Part shown: positions 1 to 10,565 of the stretch, piece by piece | Layout of the letters: the number at the start of each line of letters is the position of its first letter | Position numbering within the stretch: position 1 is the first letter of the stretch | Origin: a bacterium | GTDB taxonomy: Bacteria; Patescibacteria; JAEDAM01; Absconditabacterales; Absconditicoccaceae | Length of the DNA: 48,164 nt | Direction of reading: 5' to 3' | Assembly: GCA_017442645.1 (NCBI GenBank) | Contig: JAFRZH010000001.1 | Location: 1-48,164 of the forward strand | Position numbers and translations under genes: made by a program | The notes under the pieces: generated by a model | Told to the model about the DNA's origin: nothing | Seen by the model: the letters and a program-made list of their open reading frames with translations, nothing else | Databases searched by the model: none

Positions 1-333
1 ACGCGTTTCTGTCTGCTTGGGAATGATAACATAATATCACGAAGCAATATTAGTACAAGTACTAGCAAAGGGATCTATACAAAAAATTTTCTGATCTTTG
101 TTTCCTTCATTTTTTTCTCGATTGGTATCTCTCCACTGATAAAGGAGTTCCATCCCCTCACGGGTTAAATTGAGAGCTATGGTCTGCAAACGCGATTGAG
201 AAAGATAAGTAACATATTTATTCACTGCAGTTAAAATAAGAACAATTACACTTGAAAACATAGTAACTACAATAACTGTTTCAGCCAATGTAAATGCCTT
301 TTTTCGTTTTTTTCAGAAATACATCCTCATCAT
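1..333 (-). CDS. Type IV pilin-like (pseudopilin) protein, C-terminus outside window
   Basis: The reading frame starts with a short basic leader (MYFGKKRKK, where the G is TGA) followed by AFTLAET and a long hydrophobic helix (VIVVTMFSSVIVLILTAV). This is the class III signal peptide of type IV pilins and pseudopilins: the residue before F would be the prepilin peptidase cleavage site (Ala here instead of the usual Gly), and the Glu at +5 is present. The frame crosses a TGA at 37-39 and stays open to the left edge, so the gene is partial. Possible starts are ATG at 333, 330 or 324; the shortest (324) avoids overlap with the divergent gene that begins at 332. By family it would be a minor pilin or pseudopilin assembled at the inner membrane. 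Which pilin it is cannot be told from this part. Confidence 0.75.
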
Positions 334-1024
334 GAAAAATAAATTTGAAATACCTTTTAAGATGAATAGTATTAAATTAAGAAAAAGAATCAATAGGTAT
401 TTTATCCTTTATGGAATCTTTATGGAAAATATTGTCCCTTATATCTGCTTTGTAGTTTTCTTAGCACTCCTCGCTCGATCTGGGAAAATGGGAGCAGAAA
501 AAATGATCAAATTTATTATTGGAAATATTATTTCTTGATTAGCTTGTTATTTTTTTTGAGAAAGTTTACATCTTTTCATTCAAACTTTACTCAGTGAACC
601 TGCAAAAGAGTTTATGGGGATAACCTATGAAAATTACGCTCATTTTTTCGAAAATGCTCAATTTTTACTCGTAATTATTTTATTTTTACTCCTCTGTATT
701 CTCATTTATACTTCTAGTAAAATTCAAGTATCTATTCTCAATGATTCTCCGATAGGAAGATGGATTTTCATTCTCCTCATTCCTTTTTGTGCAATCAGCT
801 TTTTCTTTGCTTTTTTTCTTTCCCTTCAAGGAGAATGAATTACAATACGACCTTGGATAAAAGAGAGAATCGCTTCCTACTCCCCTACTGCAAAATATAT
901 TATGCAAAACCTTCCTTTTTGGAACTTTCTATACCTCATTTGTATCATTGCTCTCACCCATCCTCTCAAAGTAAGTGTGCTTTTTAAAAGAAGAAATACC
1001 ATTATTCCAGAAGGATTAGAATAA
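332..1024 (+). CDS. Hypothetical multi-pass membrane protein
   Basis: A 230-residue frame reads through TGA at 536-538, 557-559 and 836-838 and ends in TAA. I recognise no family. The N-terminus is basic (about residues 1-25), followed by about four hydrophobic segments: near residues 28-46, 110-128, 146-168 and 206-222. It ends with a short basic, cytoplasmic-looking tail containing KRR. The start at 332 overlaps the start of the divergent pilin-like gene, so an internal start such as ATG 362 is possible. The pilin-like neighbour hints at a role in the envelope or in pilus biogenesis, but nothing in the sequence proves it. Confidence 0.65.
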
Positions 1025-1050
1025 AAAGTTCTCTAATTATTACATATTTT

Positions 1051-1079
1051 TTGCTTTTTGGAAGAGATAAGACTATAAT
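1051..1079 (+). promoter_or_regulatory. Sigma70-type promoter for the gene at 1118
   Basis: TTGCTT at 1051-1056, a 17-base spacer and a perfect TATAAT at 1074-1079. The expected transcription start is near 1086, about 32 bases before the ATG. No clear Shine-Dalgarno sequence precedes the start. Confidence 0.7.
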
Positions 1080-1117
1080 AAAGATAGAATTTTTATTTCA
1101 TACAAAAACAAAAAACA

Positions 1118-1744
1118 ATGGCAACAATACGACCTACACTCAAAAAACAAACTGTTTCCAAAACTAATGAAGAACTTATGGCAAAATACCAACAAATGGT
1201 TCATTATCTAAAAAACGAAATCTCAACAATAGAAATTAACATAAAAAAACTTAATGCAATTCTTGATAAACTTCTTGCTTTTAATCCTGACGATGAAAAT
1301 TCTCTCGATATCAATAAAGAAGTCCAAGACGCCCTCAACACTACAAATCTCAACGCTTATGAAGAAGATAACTGTGAAGTTATTGAAGGAATCTTTGATG
1401 GATACTTCATGAAAGGAGGAGATCAAAAAAAATATCCTGTTCCTCTCAATTATTCCTCAAAAACAAAACTTGTTCCAGGGGATATGCTCAAATTAAAAGT
1501 CACACCAGATGGGAAATTTATCTACAAACTCATCAAACCTGTAGAAAGAAAACACCTTAGAGCAATTCTCTCGAAAACTGATGAAAATAAATATACTGCC
1601 AATACCGAAGATGGAAATGTATATTTTCTCAATCAAGCTGCTGTTACTTTTTTCAAAGGGAATCCAGGAGATGAACTCTATATTCTCATCAATGAAAAAG
1701 ACCCAGCAGCATTTGCAGCTATTGAAGCTATTATAAAAAAATAA
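1118..1744 (+). CDS. Hypothetical protein with N-terminal coiled coil
   Basis: A 208-residue protein with no TGA codon inside. Residues about 15-60 form a charged, heptad-like helical region (YQQMVHYLKNEISTIEINIK). After an acidic linker, residues about 85-208 look like a compact beta-rich region with the motifs EGIFDGYFMKGGDQKKYPVP and KLVPGDMLKLKVTPDGKFIY. There is no signal peptide or membrane segment, so it is probably cytoplasmic. The GYF-GGD-KKYPVP stretch looks like a conserved family signature, but I cannot name the family. It has its own promoter (1051-1079) and terminator (1776-1805) and is therefore a single-gene unit. Confidence 0.8.
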   Translation: MATIRPTLKKQTVSKTNEELMAKYQQMVHYLKNEISTIEINIKKLNAILDKLLAFNPDDENSLDINKEVQDALNTTNLNAYEEDNCEVIEGIFDGYFMKGGDQKKYPVPLNYSSKTKLVPGDMLKLKVTPDGKFIYKLIKPVERKHLRAILSKTDENKYTANTEDGNVYFLNQAAVTFFKGNPGDELYILINEKDPAAFAAIEAIIKK

Positions 1745-1775
1745 AAAAAATTCTTTGATAAAAAAAGAAAAAAAG

Positions 1776-1805
1776 CCTGACTCTCCAAGGGGAATCAGGT
1801 TTTTA
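1776..1805. terminator. Bidirectional hairpin terminator between hypothetical gene and tmRNA
   Basis: CCTGA and TCAGG arms (1776-1780 and 1795-1799) extend inward with a few mismatches. T-rich runs follow on the plus strand (1800-1805), and an A-rich tract upstream gives a U-tract for minus-strand transcripts. It can end both the plus-strand gene at 1118-1744 and the minus-strand tmRNA. Confidence 0.7.
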
Positions 1806-1846
1806 TTTTGGTATTTCAAAACTTCAAAAAAATCAAAAACAAATTT

Positions 1847-2237
1847 TGGAGGTGCGGAGAATTGAACTCCGGTCTGAAAAGCATAAATAAAAACTTCTAC
1901 AACTATAGTTTCTCTTCATCCGATTTTTTAGAGTTTCTTTACAAGGATAGAGAAAGATAAGAAACAAACTTTTCCTCTTTTTGGTAAAGGAACTATGGAT
2001 TCCTACTTAAACCGACCTTCTGAAATAGTAGGAGTCAATGCAGAAGGTTAAGATCTTGCAAACCTAATTATAAAGGCTAGGCAGCATAAGCATAATTGCT
2101 AACGAAAGCATTAGCTCTTGCAAGAAGAGATTTTCATGCGTTTGCATTTTTTGTTTGATCCATTTTAGACTCGAGAATCATTGAGTAGTTGCTGTTTAAA
2201 CTTATGGAGTCTTTCCATCAAATCCAAAGTCACCCCC
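1847..2237 (-). ncRNA. ssrA: Transfer-messenger RNA (tmRNA)
   Basis: The 5' end GGGGGTG (2237-2231) pairs with the 3' CACCTCC (1854-1848) as a 7-bp acceptor stem with one G-U pair, followed by discriminator A at 1847. A T-arm (GGAGTTCAATTCTCC) lies next to it. CCA is not encoded, so it must be added after transcription. The tag frame (2145-2077) starts GCA AAC and encodes ANAGKSLLARA followed by NAFVSNYAYAA, 22 residues, ending in TAG; its fourth codon is TGA. The tag therefore only makes sense if UGA is glycine. The last residues, YAYAA, resemble the usual C-terminal ALAA degradation signal. tmRNA with SmpB rescues stalled ribosomes and tags the nascent chain for proteolysis. The region between tag and T-arm is where the pseudoknots should lie. 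Confidence 0.93.
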
Positions 2238-2246
2238 AACAACAAA

Positions 2247-2274
2247 AAGATAAAGAAAAAAAATCTGAATGCAA
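2247..2274 (-). promoter_or_regulatory. Probable promoter of tmRNA
   Basis: On the minus strand TTGCAT (2274-2269), a 16-base spacer and TATCTT (2252-2247) lie 9 bases before the mature 5' G at 2237. The spacing suits a start at or just before the mature end. It sits directly after the stop of the upstream small gene. Confidence 0.5.
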
Positions 2275-2291
2275 ATGTTTTTGATTATAAT

Positions 2292-2501
2292 TTATCTACT
2301 CATTTCTTCTATCAACTGTAATCTTCTTTGTCTTTGTTGTTCTTTCATGTACTCCAAACGCATTCTTCTTTCCTCTTTTAATCTTTCGCTTAAAGCAATA
2401 AGATTGATGATATATTCTTGATGTTGTTTTTTTATTCGTTCAAACCATTTTCTATGTTCTCTCTTTCTTTGCTCTATAAAGATTCTCATCTCATCAGTCA
2501 T
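2292..2501 (-). CDS. Small coiled-coil protein
   Basis: A 69-residue, highly charged, helical protein (Arg, Glu, Lys and Gln make up most of it) with a heptad-like pattern across its length, no Cys and no hydrophobic segment. It starts at ATG 2501 and ends in TAA. It follows the solute-binding-like gene by 29 bases and is probably the last gene of the five-gene operon beginning with Rel. I recognise no family. It might be an RNA- or protein-binding helix, but that is only a guess from composition. Confidence 0.55.
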   Translation of the reverse strand: MTDEMRIFIEQRKREHRKWFERIKKQHQEYIINLIALSERLKEERRMRLEYMKEQQRQRRLQLIEEMSR

Positions 2502-2530
2502 TTTACTATTTTTTTATAAAAGAAAAAATT

Positions 2531-3820
2531 TTAACTTCCCAAATAATCTTTAGCCTCAATATCATAATCTAATAATTGTTGAAGTGCTATATCAGTCTTA
2601 TGTTTAGTAAGAAAATTTGATTCTGTAATAATTTTTGTCTTTGATTTGATTTCATACCCTGTACTTTGAAAATTTGATCATGAAAAAGCAGGAATCATCG
2701 ATGATCGAATATTCATTCCCGTATCAAAAGAAAGTCCCATATATTGTTCCAAAAAAGAATAAATTCTTGCAGGATCATCAATCGTTGGACTAGCTACTCG
2801 TCCCCATACTCTAATAGGATTAAAAGAAAAAGAAGAGGGGAAAAACTGAATATCATCAAAGAGTTCCTTTCTTTGAGGAAATTTTGTGATAAAAAGATTT
2901 TTATCAGAAAAAAATCAAGGGATAACATCCACAAAACGATAAAGAAAAAGACATTCTTTTTGAAATTCTTTACAATATTCTATTTGAGGATTCACTTTTT
3001 GTTGGATATCTTGCATATTTTTTTCAAAATCTTGAAATTTTCCTTTCACATTTGTCAAAAAGATTGCATTCAATCGTCCAGACAAAAAAGTATCATCAAG
3101 TGATTTTTGAGAATATTCAAAAAGTTCATTCCAAAAGATTTCTGTTGTAAGATCTATGTCATCTGGATTTTTGAATGACCAATTTCTAATACCAAACCAT
3201 AAAGGGAAAGAAAAACTTTTTTTTGGTTGCCAATCTTGTAAAAATTCTTGTAAAGTTTGAAAATTAAAATCTGTAAAATTTCCAGAAAAGCTAAAAAATC
3301 ATAAAGGATCAATTCCATACGGAAGAAACTGAATTTTTTTATCATTTACCAAAGGAAGAACTTCAGTTTTAAAATAAGGAACTAAATTTTCTTCAAATCA
3401 AAACGGCAAATATTCTTCATTTCTTATCTGTTCATAGGGAAGAAGTGCTATATCGACTTTCCCCTTTTGTAAATCTTTTTTTACAGAGATAAAATCTAAA
3501 TAAGGGAGTATTGATATCGTTATTCAATCTTTTTGAAAAGAGTCAAAAAAATTCTGAAGTCCATATTGAAGAAAGTTTTCTGGAACTGCAATAGTTAAGT
3601 TTTTCTCTTCCTGTATTTGAATATCGGTCTTTTCATCGAAAAGGAAATCATGGAAATACTGAGAATAAAGAGAATGAGAAAAAAGAACATCCTCAAAATT
3701 TTTCCCAATCAGATTTTTTTGTTCTTTTTCAGAATTTCCAGAATCTCAAAAAAGGATCCAAGCAAATGCAACTACGGAAATAAGAAAAACAATAAGCGGT
3801 TTTATAAGTTCTTTTACCAT
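2531..3820 (-). CDS. Extracellular solute-binding-like protein, membrane-anchored
   Basis: A 429-residue frame (TAA stop) with an N-terminal hydrophobic anchor (VKELIKPLIVFLISVVAFAW) and no lipobox Cys, so it is probably tethered outside the membrane by an uncleaved helix. The body reads like a periplasmic-binding fold: NLTIAVPENFLQYG, then a short hydrophobic strand, then KGKVDIALLPYEQ, the typical strand and hinge rhythm of family 1 solute-binding proteins, and later DPARIYSFLEQYMG near the C-terminus. TGA is read as Gly at several points, for example FGDSG after the anchor. It starts 5 bases after the PilX-like gene stops, so the two are probably co-translated. No ABC permease is adjacent. 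The ligand is unknown, and the fold assignment rests on pattern only. Confidence 0.6.
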
Positions 3821-3825
3821 AACTT

Positions 3826-4959
3826 TTAAAAAATAACAGTAAAACTACCAAGAATAGAGGCTTTGGATGTAGGCTTTTTAACTAATAACTTTACCGTATA
3901 ATCTTTATATTTTCCTGTAGTAGTAATATAATAAAATCTATCAGCAATAAAGTTATCAAAGGTAAATTGATATTCAAGATAAGGATAAATAAGATTATTA
4001 GAAGAATACAATAAATTTAATAAGGAAAATTTAAAAACAATATCTTTTACTGCAGGGTTTGTAAAAATTGAAGAAAATGTTTGTCATGAAAAAAGCTTTT
4101 CACTATTTGAGATAACAGTTAAACCTGTAAGAGAACTCCCCTGAAAAGGAGAAAAAGTACTACCAAAAGTAATGTTTTTTTTGCTATTAATAATGTTCTC
4201 TCTTATTACAGAATCTTTAGATTCTAAAACTTTTACTCCTTTTTGATAATCAATTGCATTAGTTGAATAAATCGTAAATTCATCACTATTATATTTTCCA
4301 TCAAATTCCCATTGAACAATAGCATCATTTTTTGTACCATCATTCCCAATATCAATAGGGAAATCTCTCGAATCAGATCAATTAAATTGTTCATCTTTCA
4401 ATGTTCACAAAATTCCTTCCAAAAACACAGGAAGTCTTATAACTCCTGAAAAAGAAGTAACTTTTCTAGAGACACCATTTCAAGTTTCATAAGCATCTTG
4501 AACAGAGCCTGTATCAATTCACAAAATAAATTCTTCTCTATCAAGATAATTTAACATATTAAAATTTAAAGCATCTCCACTGACAAACATCCAATCTACA
4601 TTTCCTTCTCCCTTTTTTGGGATACTTTTCGTTCTCGAAGTAATCCCCCACTCGGATCCACCTTCCTCATATCCAGAAAAATATCAAAATTTTCTTTGAT
4701 CAGTAACCAAATCACTACTCTTTGTCATATTCATTCGTCCTCAACTTCATTCAAATCATGGTTTTCTATACCTCAATACTAATTCTGCCCTCTCTAATGC
4801 AGATACTGCCGCATAATATGCTTTATTATAATTAACAATTTCTCAGAAACTCTCCTGAAACATAAAAAAATCTGAAGCCAAAACTCCTAAAATAGTTACC
4901 GAAAGAACCAACAAAATAAAGAAAAGTAAAAAAAGCATAAAAGTCTGAGTAAATATCAT
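3826..4959 (-). CDS. PilX-like pilus-assembly-type protein
   Basis: A 377-residue frame ending in TAA. The N-terminus (TQTFMLFLLFFILLVLSVTI) is a membrane helix followed by KAYYAAVSALERAELVLRYR, the pattern of PilX/PulK-type minor pilus components in which the segment after the helix is an Ala- and Glu-rich helix. The rest is a beta-rich secreted region with Ser, Thr and Asn. TGA codes Gly at many places, for example the FEGSGG run. A pseudopilin-type KGFTLxE leader is absent, so it would be an N-in anchored protein rather than a processed pilin. Together with the pilin-like gene at 1-333 it suggests a local type IV pilus or pseudopilus gene group. Confidence 0.6.
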
Positions 4960-5009
4960 AAAATAGTATTTTTATTATTTCGCCTCAAGAGTTTCAGATT
5001 TTTATTTTT

Positions 5010-5489
5010 TTATTCAATATTAGGAGCTCAACAAATCGGACAATAACCATAACTAGCAGAAAATTCTTTTCCACATTCATGACATTTTATCTTTATTTTC
5101 TCTCCACACGCAATACAATATCTATTTGCCGTAAGATTATATTCTCCACAATGAAGACAAGGGACTACCTGTGTTTCTAAAGATTCTCTCCATGGAATTT
5201 TATCTACAAAAGTTCTCTTAGGTCTAATAGCTAAATAAAAGATCCCACCAAAAACAGGAGTTCCAATAAGTACCACCAACAAGGCTAAAAAATACATTCA
5301 AAAGCTTTTAGATCTTTCATTAATATCTTTTGCTACTCGGATTAAAGTTACCACCCAAAAAAAAATGAAAATTCCTAAGAGAATCGGTCGAAAAAGACTT
5401 CATTCTCACTGTTCTCCTAAGGTAAACCAATTTTGGAAAAAGGAAGTAAAGAAATTTTTTCCTGTTTCAATCATTGCTTCTCAAGTCAT
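5010..5489 (-). CDS. Membrane protein with C-terminal double zinc ribbon
   Basis: A 159-residue frame reading through several TGA codons to TAA at 5010-5012. Two hydrophobic segments near residues 34-50 and 65-85 (LLGIFIFFWVVTLIRVA and MYFLALLVVLIGTPVFGGI) are followed by a cytoplasmic-looking tail with four CxxC knuckles: CLHC, CIAC, CHEC and CPIC. These make two zinc ribbons of the DZR type. The last ribbon continues through a TGA (CPICG, then APNIE), so a standard-code annotation would truncate it. The start could be 5489 or 5474. It lies 27 bases after rel. Its role is unknown; such ribbons usually bind protein or nucleic acid. Confidence 0.7.
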
Positions 5490-5516
5490 TTTGAAGAATC
5501 GGATAATAAATAAAAA

Positions 5517-7766
5517 TTAAAGAATTTCTTTCGATAAAATGGTAAGTGCAGGATGATTTTTCTGTAAATCTGCAAAGAAAAATGCTAATTTTGCTGGATT
5601 TCACACTTCTCCAATAATCTCTGCTATCATATTTTTTTCTTCATCTTTTACAAGTTCAAACTTAATCACCGGAATGGAAAAGGTATTAAAAAGCGTCAAA
5701 ATATCAATAATTGTCACTTTTCCTTCTTCGAATCTGATACGAGTATGGATATTATAGCGGTTATTTTGATTATCACTTTTCCAATGTGCCTCCAAAAGAG
5801 AAGAATATGATAAAGTTTTCAAAGCTTTACAACAAAGACTATGAATTTTAATTCCTTCTTTTCCAGATTTTGCAACAATTTTCTCCCCAATCTGAGGATT
5901 ACATTCTGGACAGAAAACGCAATGCAACTGCTTATCATTATCGATCACAATTTCATCTTCTCTTGCAAGGTTTCCTGTATGCGTAATCATATTTTTGAGA
6001 TTTGAAGTTTCATCAACGGTATCATTTTCTACTGATTTTTCTTGCACTTCTTTTTTAAGCTCTGGGTAAGCAGCTCTCACAATATCACCAAAAGTCTCCT
6101 TCTTATCTAAAACTCCCAGAATTCTCTTCTCTATCTCTCAAGCATCTGCGAGTTTTTGCACTTTATCTTTTTCAGAACGAAAAAGAGGAAGTCAGAAAGA
6201 CCTCAAGTAGTTATTTAAACCATTGATTGCCTCGGCTAAACGCGTTTCTCTTTCTTGTGCTTTGATATATTTTATCAATTGCGATTTTGCAGAAGGAGTA
6301 TGAAGGTAATCAATCCAATGTTTAACTGCAGAATATCTATTCTTGAAGGTATTGATATTTACGATGTCTCACGTTTTGAGAACATAAGAAAGAGGCTTGA
6401 TTTGTCCATTTACAATAGCATTTTTAAATCTAAGTCCTACATCACTATGCACACTAAAAGCAAAATCAAGAACTGATGAATTTTGAGGAAGCTCTTTAAT
6501 ATCTCCCTTTGGAGTATAAACAAAAATGGATTTTTCCAAAACTTCAATATTCAATTCTTCTTTAAAACTTTCTTTTTTATTGGGATCTGTATAATTGGCA
6601 ACAATTTCTTTCAGTTTATTGATCCATCTATTTTGATTGGAAGATACCTCAACAGAACCATTATTTTCTGCATAAGCAAAATGTGCAGCAACTCCATGTT
6701 CTGCAATTTCATTCATTTCCTTCGTTCTAATCTGAATTTCGATAGGAAAACGGAACATTCCCAAAATCGTCGTATGGACACTTTTATATCCATTGAACTT
6801 TGGAACTGCAATATAATCTTTAATTTTCTGAATCAAAGGAGTGTAGTATTTATGGATAATTCCCAAGATCATATAACAATTACTCACCGAATCTGTAATA
6901 ATTCTGAAAGCCAAAAGATCCATAATTCTGGAAACGTCATCCGTATGATACTTATTTTCCATTTTTTCATTGATTCTGAAAGGACTTTTCAATCTTCCTT
7001 GGATCGAGAAGTTCTTAATTCCTTCTTTTTTCAAGATAGAAGTCAGAGTTTTTATTCCTTTTTCTATAATTTTCTCTCCATTTCAAAAACTCTTTTTAAG
7101 ATAATCCATAATTTTCTCAAATTTTTCAGGCTTTAACATCTTGAAAGCTCCATTTTCCAAATAGAGTTGATACGTGTAAAGTCCCAATCTTTTCGCAACA
7201 GGAGCATAAACTTTGAGGGTTTCATTCGCAATTCTATCTCTTTTTTCAGGTTTTGGATGATATTGAAGTGTCTGGATATTATGCATACGATCAGCTAATT
7301 TGATGAAAATCACTCTCAAATCCTTCGCCATCGCCAAAAAAGTTTTTTTCAAAGTTTCCAAACTTCTCTCTTCTCCTCTATATTTTACCGTAGAAACTTT
7401 TTTCAGTCCTTCACAAAGATCTGCAATTTCTAGTCCAAATGTTTCCTTAATATCATCATATGTAAAGTCAGTATCCTCAATTACATCATGCAAAATCGCA
7501 GTTTGAATAGAAACAAGATCCGGATTAATTTCCATAAGATTTTCTGCAACTTTCATCGGATGGATAATATAAGGTTCCCCAGAAAGTCTATACACTCCAG
7601 CATGAGCAGCTTTCGTAAATTCGTAGGTATCCCTAATTTTTTGGATATCGGATTCTGAAAGATATTTTTTAGCTTTTTGAATCACGCTGTCTAAAATATC
7701 GACAGGATCTTCACTAAAATTAGGAACATAATGAAAAAAATCTTCTATTGCTTTAATATCTTCCAT
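5517..7766 (-). CDS. rel: Bifunctional (p)ppGpp synthetase/hydrolase (RelA/SpoT family)
   Basis: A 749-residue, full-length long RSH enzyme that makes and degrades (p)ppGpp. The HD hydrolase domain is intact (His55, His69, HDVIEDT at 93-99). The synthetase domain has GRLKS (257-261), KIKDYIAVPK (from 314), NGYKSVH (325-331), EIQIRT (343-348) and AEHG (355-358). A TGS domain begins near 414 (IFVYTPKG). A conserved Cys-containing segment (CVFCPEC, later SLCCKAL) and an ACT-like C-terminus follow. The RxKD-type loop reads KIKD, the basic class found in bifunctional enzymes rather than the acidic EXDD of synthetase-only RelA. Glycines before NGEK, after YVLKT and after IIGEV are encoded by TGA. 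It is the first gene of the operon that continues to 2292. Confidence 0.95.
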
Positions 7767-7907
7767 GACACGAAATTTAAAGAATAAAGTAAGATAAATT
7801 AGATGTATAGAAAATTTTTACTTTTGCAAGAATAAGTTTGAAAAAACTCAGTAAAGAATAATTTTATTTTCTATTTTCAAAAAAGCATCAAAAAAGTGTA
7901 AAAAAAT

Positions 7908-7936
7908 TTGCAAAAAGAAAAAAATCTGACTATACT
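7908..7936 (+). promoter_or_regulatory. Sigma70-type promoter without an intact gene
   Basis: TTGCAA (7908-7913), a 17-base spacer and TATACT (7931-7936) on the plus strand. No intact CDS follows; the transcript would cover the decayed frame and end at the hairpin at 8555-8579. Confidence 0.5.
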
Positions 7937-8068
7937 TATATTGTCATTGAAAACGAAGAACAAATTTTCAATGAAACAAGGTAGATCATAAAAAAAAGAG
8001 AAAGAAAAAAGAAGACTTCTCAATAAACTTCTTTTACTGTTAATAACTAAAAAATACGGTTATTAATA

Positions 8069-8530
8069 TGATTCTTTTTGAAAAAAACAAAAAGAAAGGA
8101 AACTCTTTTAAAATTTTAAAAGATGCAGTATCAGAAGAAATTCCTTTGTCTCTTCATAATATAAAAAGAGCAACCATAAATGGGCATTACTCTAAATAAG
8201 TAATTATTCAGGATGCATTTATTTCTGAAGAAAATATTTGTTCCATTTTACCTTTTCGTTACCAACGATTTTGAAAAACTGAATCTTCCAGTAACATCAA
8301 AATCTGTGAGAAAAAGTTAAAAGATATTTTCTAACAAAGAAATAAAAATCTGAGAAAAAGATCTTTTTGATTCTTTTATTGAAGTATTTTAAAGACTTTA
8401 AAGAAGTTGAAGGTCTTCTTATAGAGAAAAAAATACTTTTCTTGAAATTCATTCTTTCAAGATAAAAAATAAAGATTGGTATTCATGACTTTTATATCAA
8501 TAGGGTTGCCTATTTACAGCATGAAACTCT
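8069..8530 (+). pseudogene. Decayed reading frame of unknown family, or an untranslated RNA
   Basis: An ATG at 8069 opens 43 codons (ending GHYSK) to TAA at 8198-8200. The same frame then continues with protein-like sequence (VIIQDAFISEENICSILPFR) to another TAA near 8332. Further stretches such as NKEIKI and DLFDSFIEVF, and later YREKNTFLEIHSFKIKN, continue in a shifted frame broken by several TAA/TAG codons. Even with TGA as Gly no intact ORF exists. The pattern of coding-looking pieces joined by stops and a shift suggests a pseudogene. I cannot name the parent. The flanking promoter and terminator look intact, so an RNA function cannot be excluded. Confidence 0.4.
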
Positions 8531-8554
8531 TTCTCTTTGAGTTCTATCCGAGGG

Positions 8555-8579
8555 AGTAGTCATTTTGACTACTTTTTTT
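8555..8579 (+). terminator. Strong rho-independent terminator
   Basis: A perfect 8-bp stem, AGTAGTCA / TGACTACT (8555-8562 and 8566-8573), with a 3-base loop and seven T (8573-8579). It is oriented for plus-strand transcription out of the decayed region. The minus-strand side has no T-run, so it does not serve the ABC gene ending at 8605. Confidence 0.8.
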
Positions 8580-8604
8580 GTAATCAAACTATCAATATTT
8601 TTTT

Positions 8605-10401
8605 CTACTCCCCTCCTAAGAATCCATCACTTTGTAAATCTCGAAGTCTTTTATACGTTCCTTTTTCATTTTTTAATAATTCAGCATGACTTCCTTTTTC
8701 AAGAATCTTTCCATTTTCCATTACCACGATTTTGTCCATTTTCCTAATCGTTGAAAGTCTATGTGCGATAACGATACACGTTTTATTCTTCATCACTTCT
8801 TCCATTGCTTCTTGGATTAGGAGTTCCGATTCACTATCAAGTGCTGAAGTGGCCTCGTCGAGTACGAGGATTTTTTTATTTTCCAAAATAGCTCTTGCGA
8901 TCGCAACTCTTTGCCTTTCTCCTCCGGAAAGTTTGATTCCTCTTTCTCCTACCAAAGTATCGTATCATGATTCAAGTTTCGAGATAAAATCATGACATCT
9001 TGCCATTTTACATGCAGAAATCATTTCTTCTTCCGTTGCTTTGGGATTTCCGTAACAGATGTTCTCTCTGAGACTTCTGTGGAAAAGAATAACCTCTTGA
9101 GGAACAAGAGAAATCTGACTTCTCAAAGATTCTTGGGTAACTTGAGAAATATCTTGATCATCGATCGTAATTTTCCCTTCAAAAAGATCATAAAATCTGA
9201 ATAATAATTTCGTAAGAGAAGATTTCCCACTTCCAGACTGTCAAACGAGTGCGATTTTTTCTCAAGGTTTGATTCTGAGATCAAAATGGTCAAAGACTTT
9301 AACCTCCTTAGAATATCCAAACGTGATGTCCTGAAATTCAATTTTTCAAGCTCAGATTTTTAATTTTTTTTCTGATTTATCGACGATTTCATGCGGTGTG
9401 TTGAGAATATTTAAAGATTTTTTACTTTCTCCCATGATTCTCGAAACATCATCAATGATATTGGGAATAATTCTCAACTGCCCAACAAATCTTCCCACAA
9501 ACATAAAAACTAACACAATGGTTGAAATCTCTACTTCTCCATCATATCGTAATTTCACTGCAAAGAGAATCGCTCAAATTTCAAAGACTATCGCAATAAT
9601 TCCCAGAAGAAGATTCCTTATTGTTTTAAATTTCCTCACATTCAACTGGGCATCTACCCAATCATTTCTGTATATTTTTCGTTTTTTAAATTCTCTTTGA
9701 GCACTTCCCAAAGTAAGAATATTTATCATATTCGTCAATACATCATAGACGAATCCCCCTTCTTTAGACTTTGTTTCTGCTGCTTTTTCATATTTTTCTG
9801 TACATTTATGATAAAACCGATAATGTCCAAAAAAATAAGCAATTCAAAAGACTAAAAATCAGAATCCCAATCGAATATTCTGTGAAAAGATAATACAAAT
9901 CGTAATCGGGATTGTTAAACAAAAATCAAGCAAAGAATCGGTAACCGCATAAAAAAATGTACAAAAATTTCCTGCTAAAATATCCAATTTTGAATAAATT
10001 TCTCCCGACTGATTATCTGTCAAAAAGCGATAAGAGCTATGCGTTAAAAAATGAAAATTTTCATCTTGAATATCAGTTGTTCACTGTAACGTAACTTTTG
10101 TACTCACATACTGTAAAAGATTCATCGCAAGGATTTGGACACACCAAGCAATTCCTATCAAGCCCACGATTTTTATCAACTGTGCATAGATTTCAGCATT
10201 TTCAATATCAAGATTTCCATACTGACTAATCACATCGGTCATTTCTGCAGTAAGAATCGGAGTATAAACTCCTAATAACGTACACAAAATAGTACATCCA
10301 ATACAAATCAAAACTTTTCCCTTATATGGGAGCATTTTCTTGTAAAAATATTTCAAGATTTCTTTCGTCTCTTTTCGAGTAGTTTTCGTTTTTTCTGGCA
10401 T
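8605..10401 (-). CDS. ABC exporter (fused membrane and ATPase domains)
   Basis: A 598-residue type IV ABC half-transporter ending in TAG. The membrane domain covers about residues 1-330, with helices beginning at [18 protein letters not shown]. The nucleotide-binding domain has Walker [12 protein letters not shown] (from 385; its first Gly, at 9241-9243, is TGA), a Q-loop region ISLVPQE, signature LSGGE (491-495), Walker B ILVLDEA (ending 517), D-loop SALD and switch His547 (IAHRLST). All catalytic residues are present. Such proteins dimerise in the membrane and export lipids, peptides or drugs; the substrate is not evident. It stands alone, with 183 bases between its start and the next gene. 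Confidence 0.93.
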
Positions 10402-10565
10402 GGAGTGAAGTAGGGAAATAAAAGCCTAAACATGACAATATCTATTTTATTCTGAAAAACAAGTAAGAAAAGAAAAGAGAAATAATAAACTTTAAAAATC
10501 GGAAGAAACAATGAAGGGGGGAAAGAGGTTTCAAAGTTATATTTAAGGATTAAATAAAAAAAGTC

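Noticed and set aside
6483..7136. 217-residue plus-strand ORF inside rel
   Set aside because: It is antisense to the conserved synthetase domain of Rel and has a biased Phe/Ile/Asn composition.
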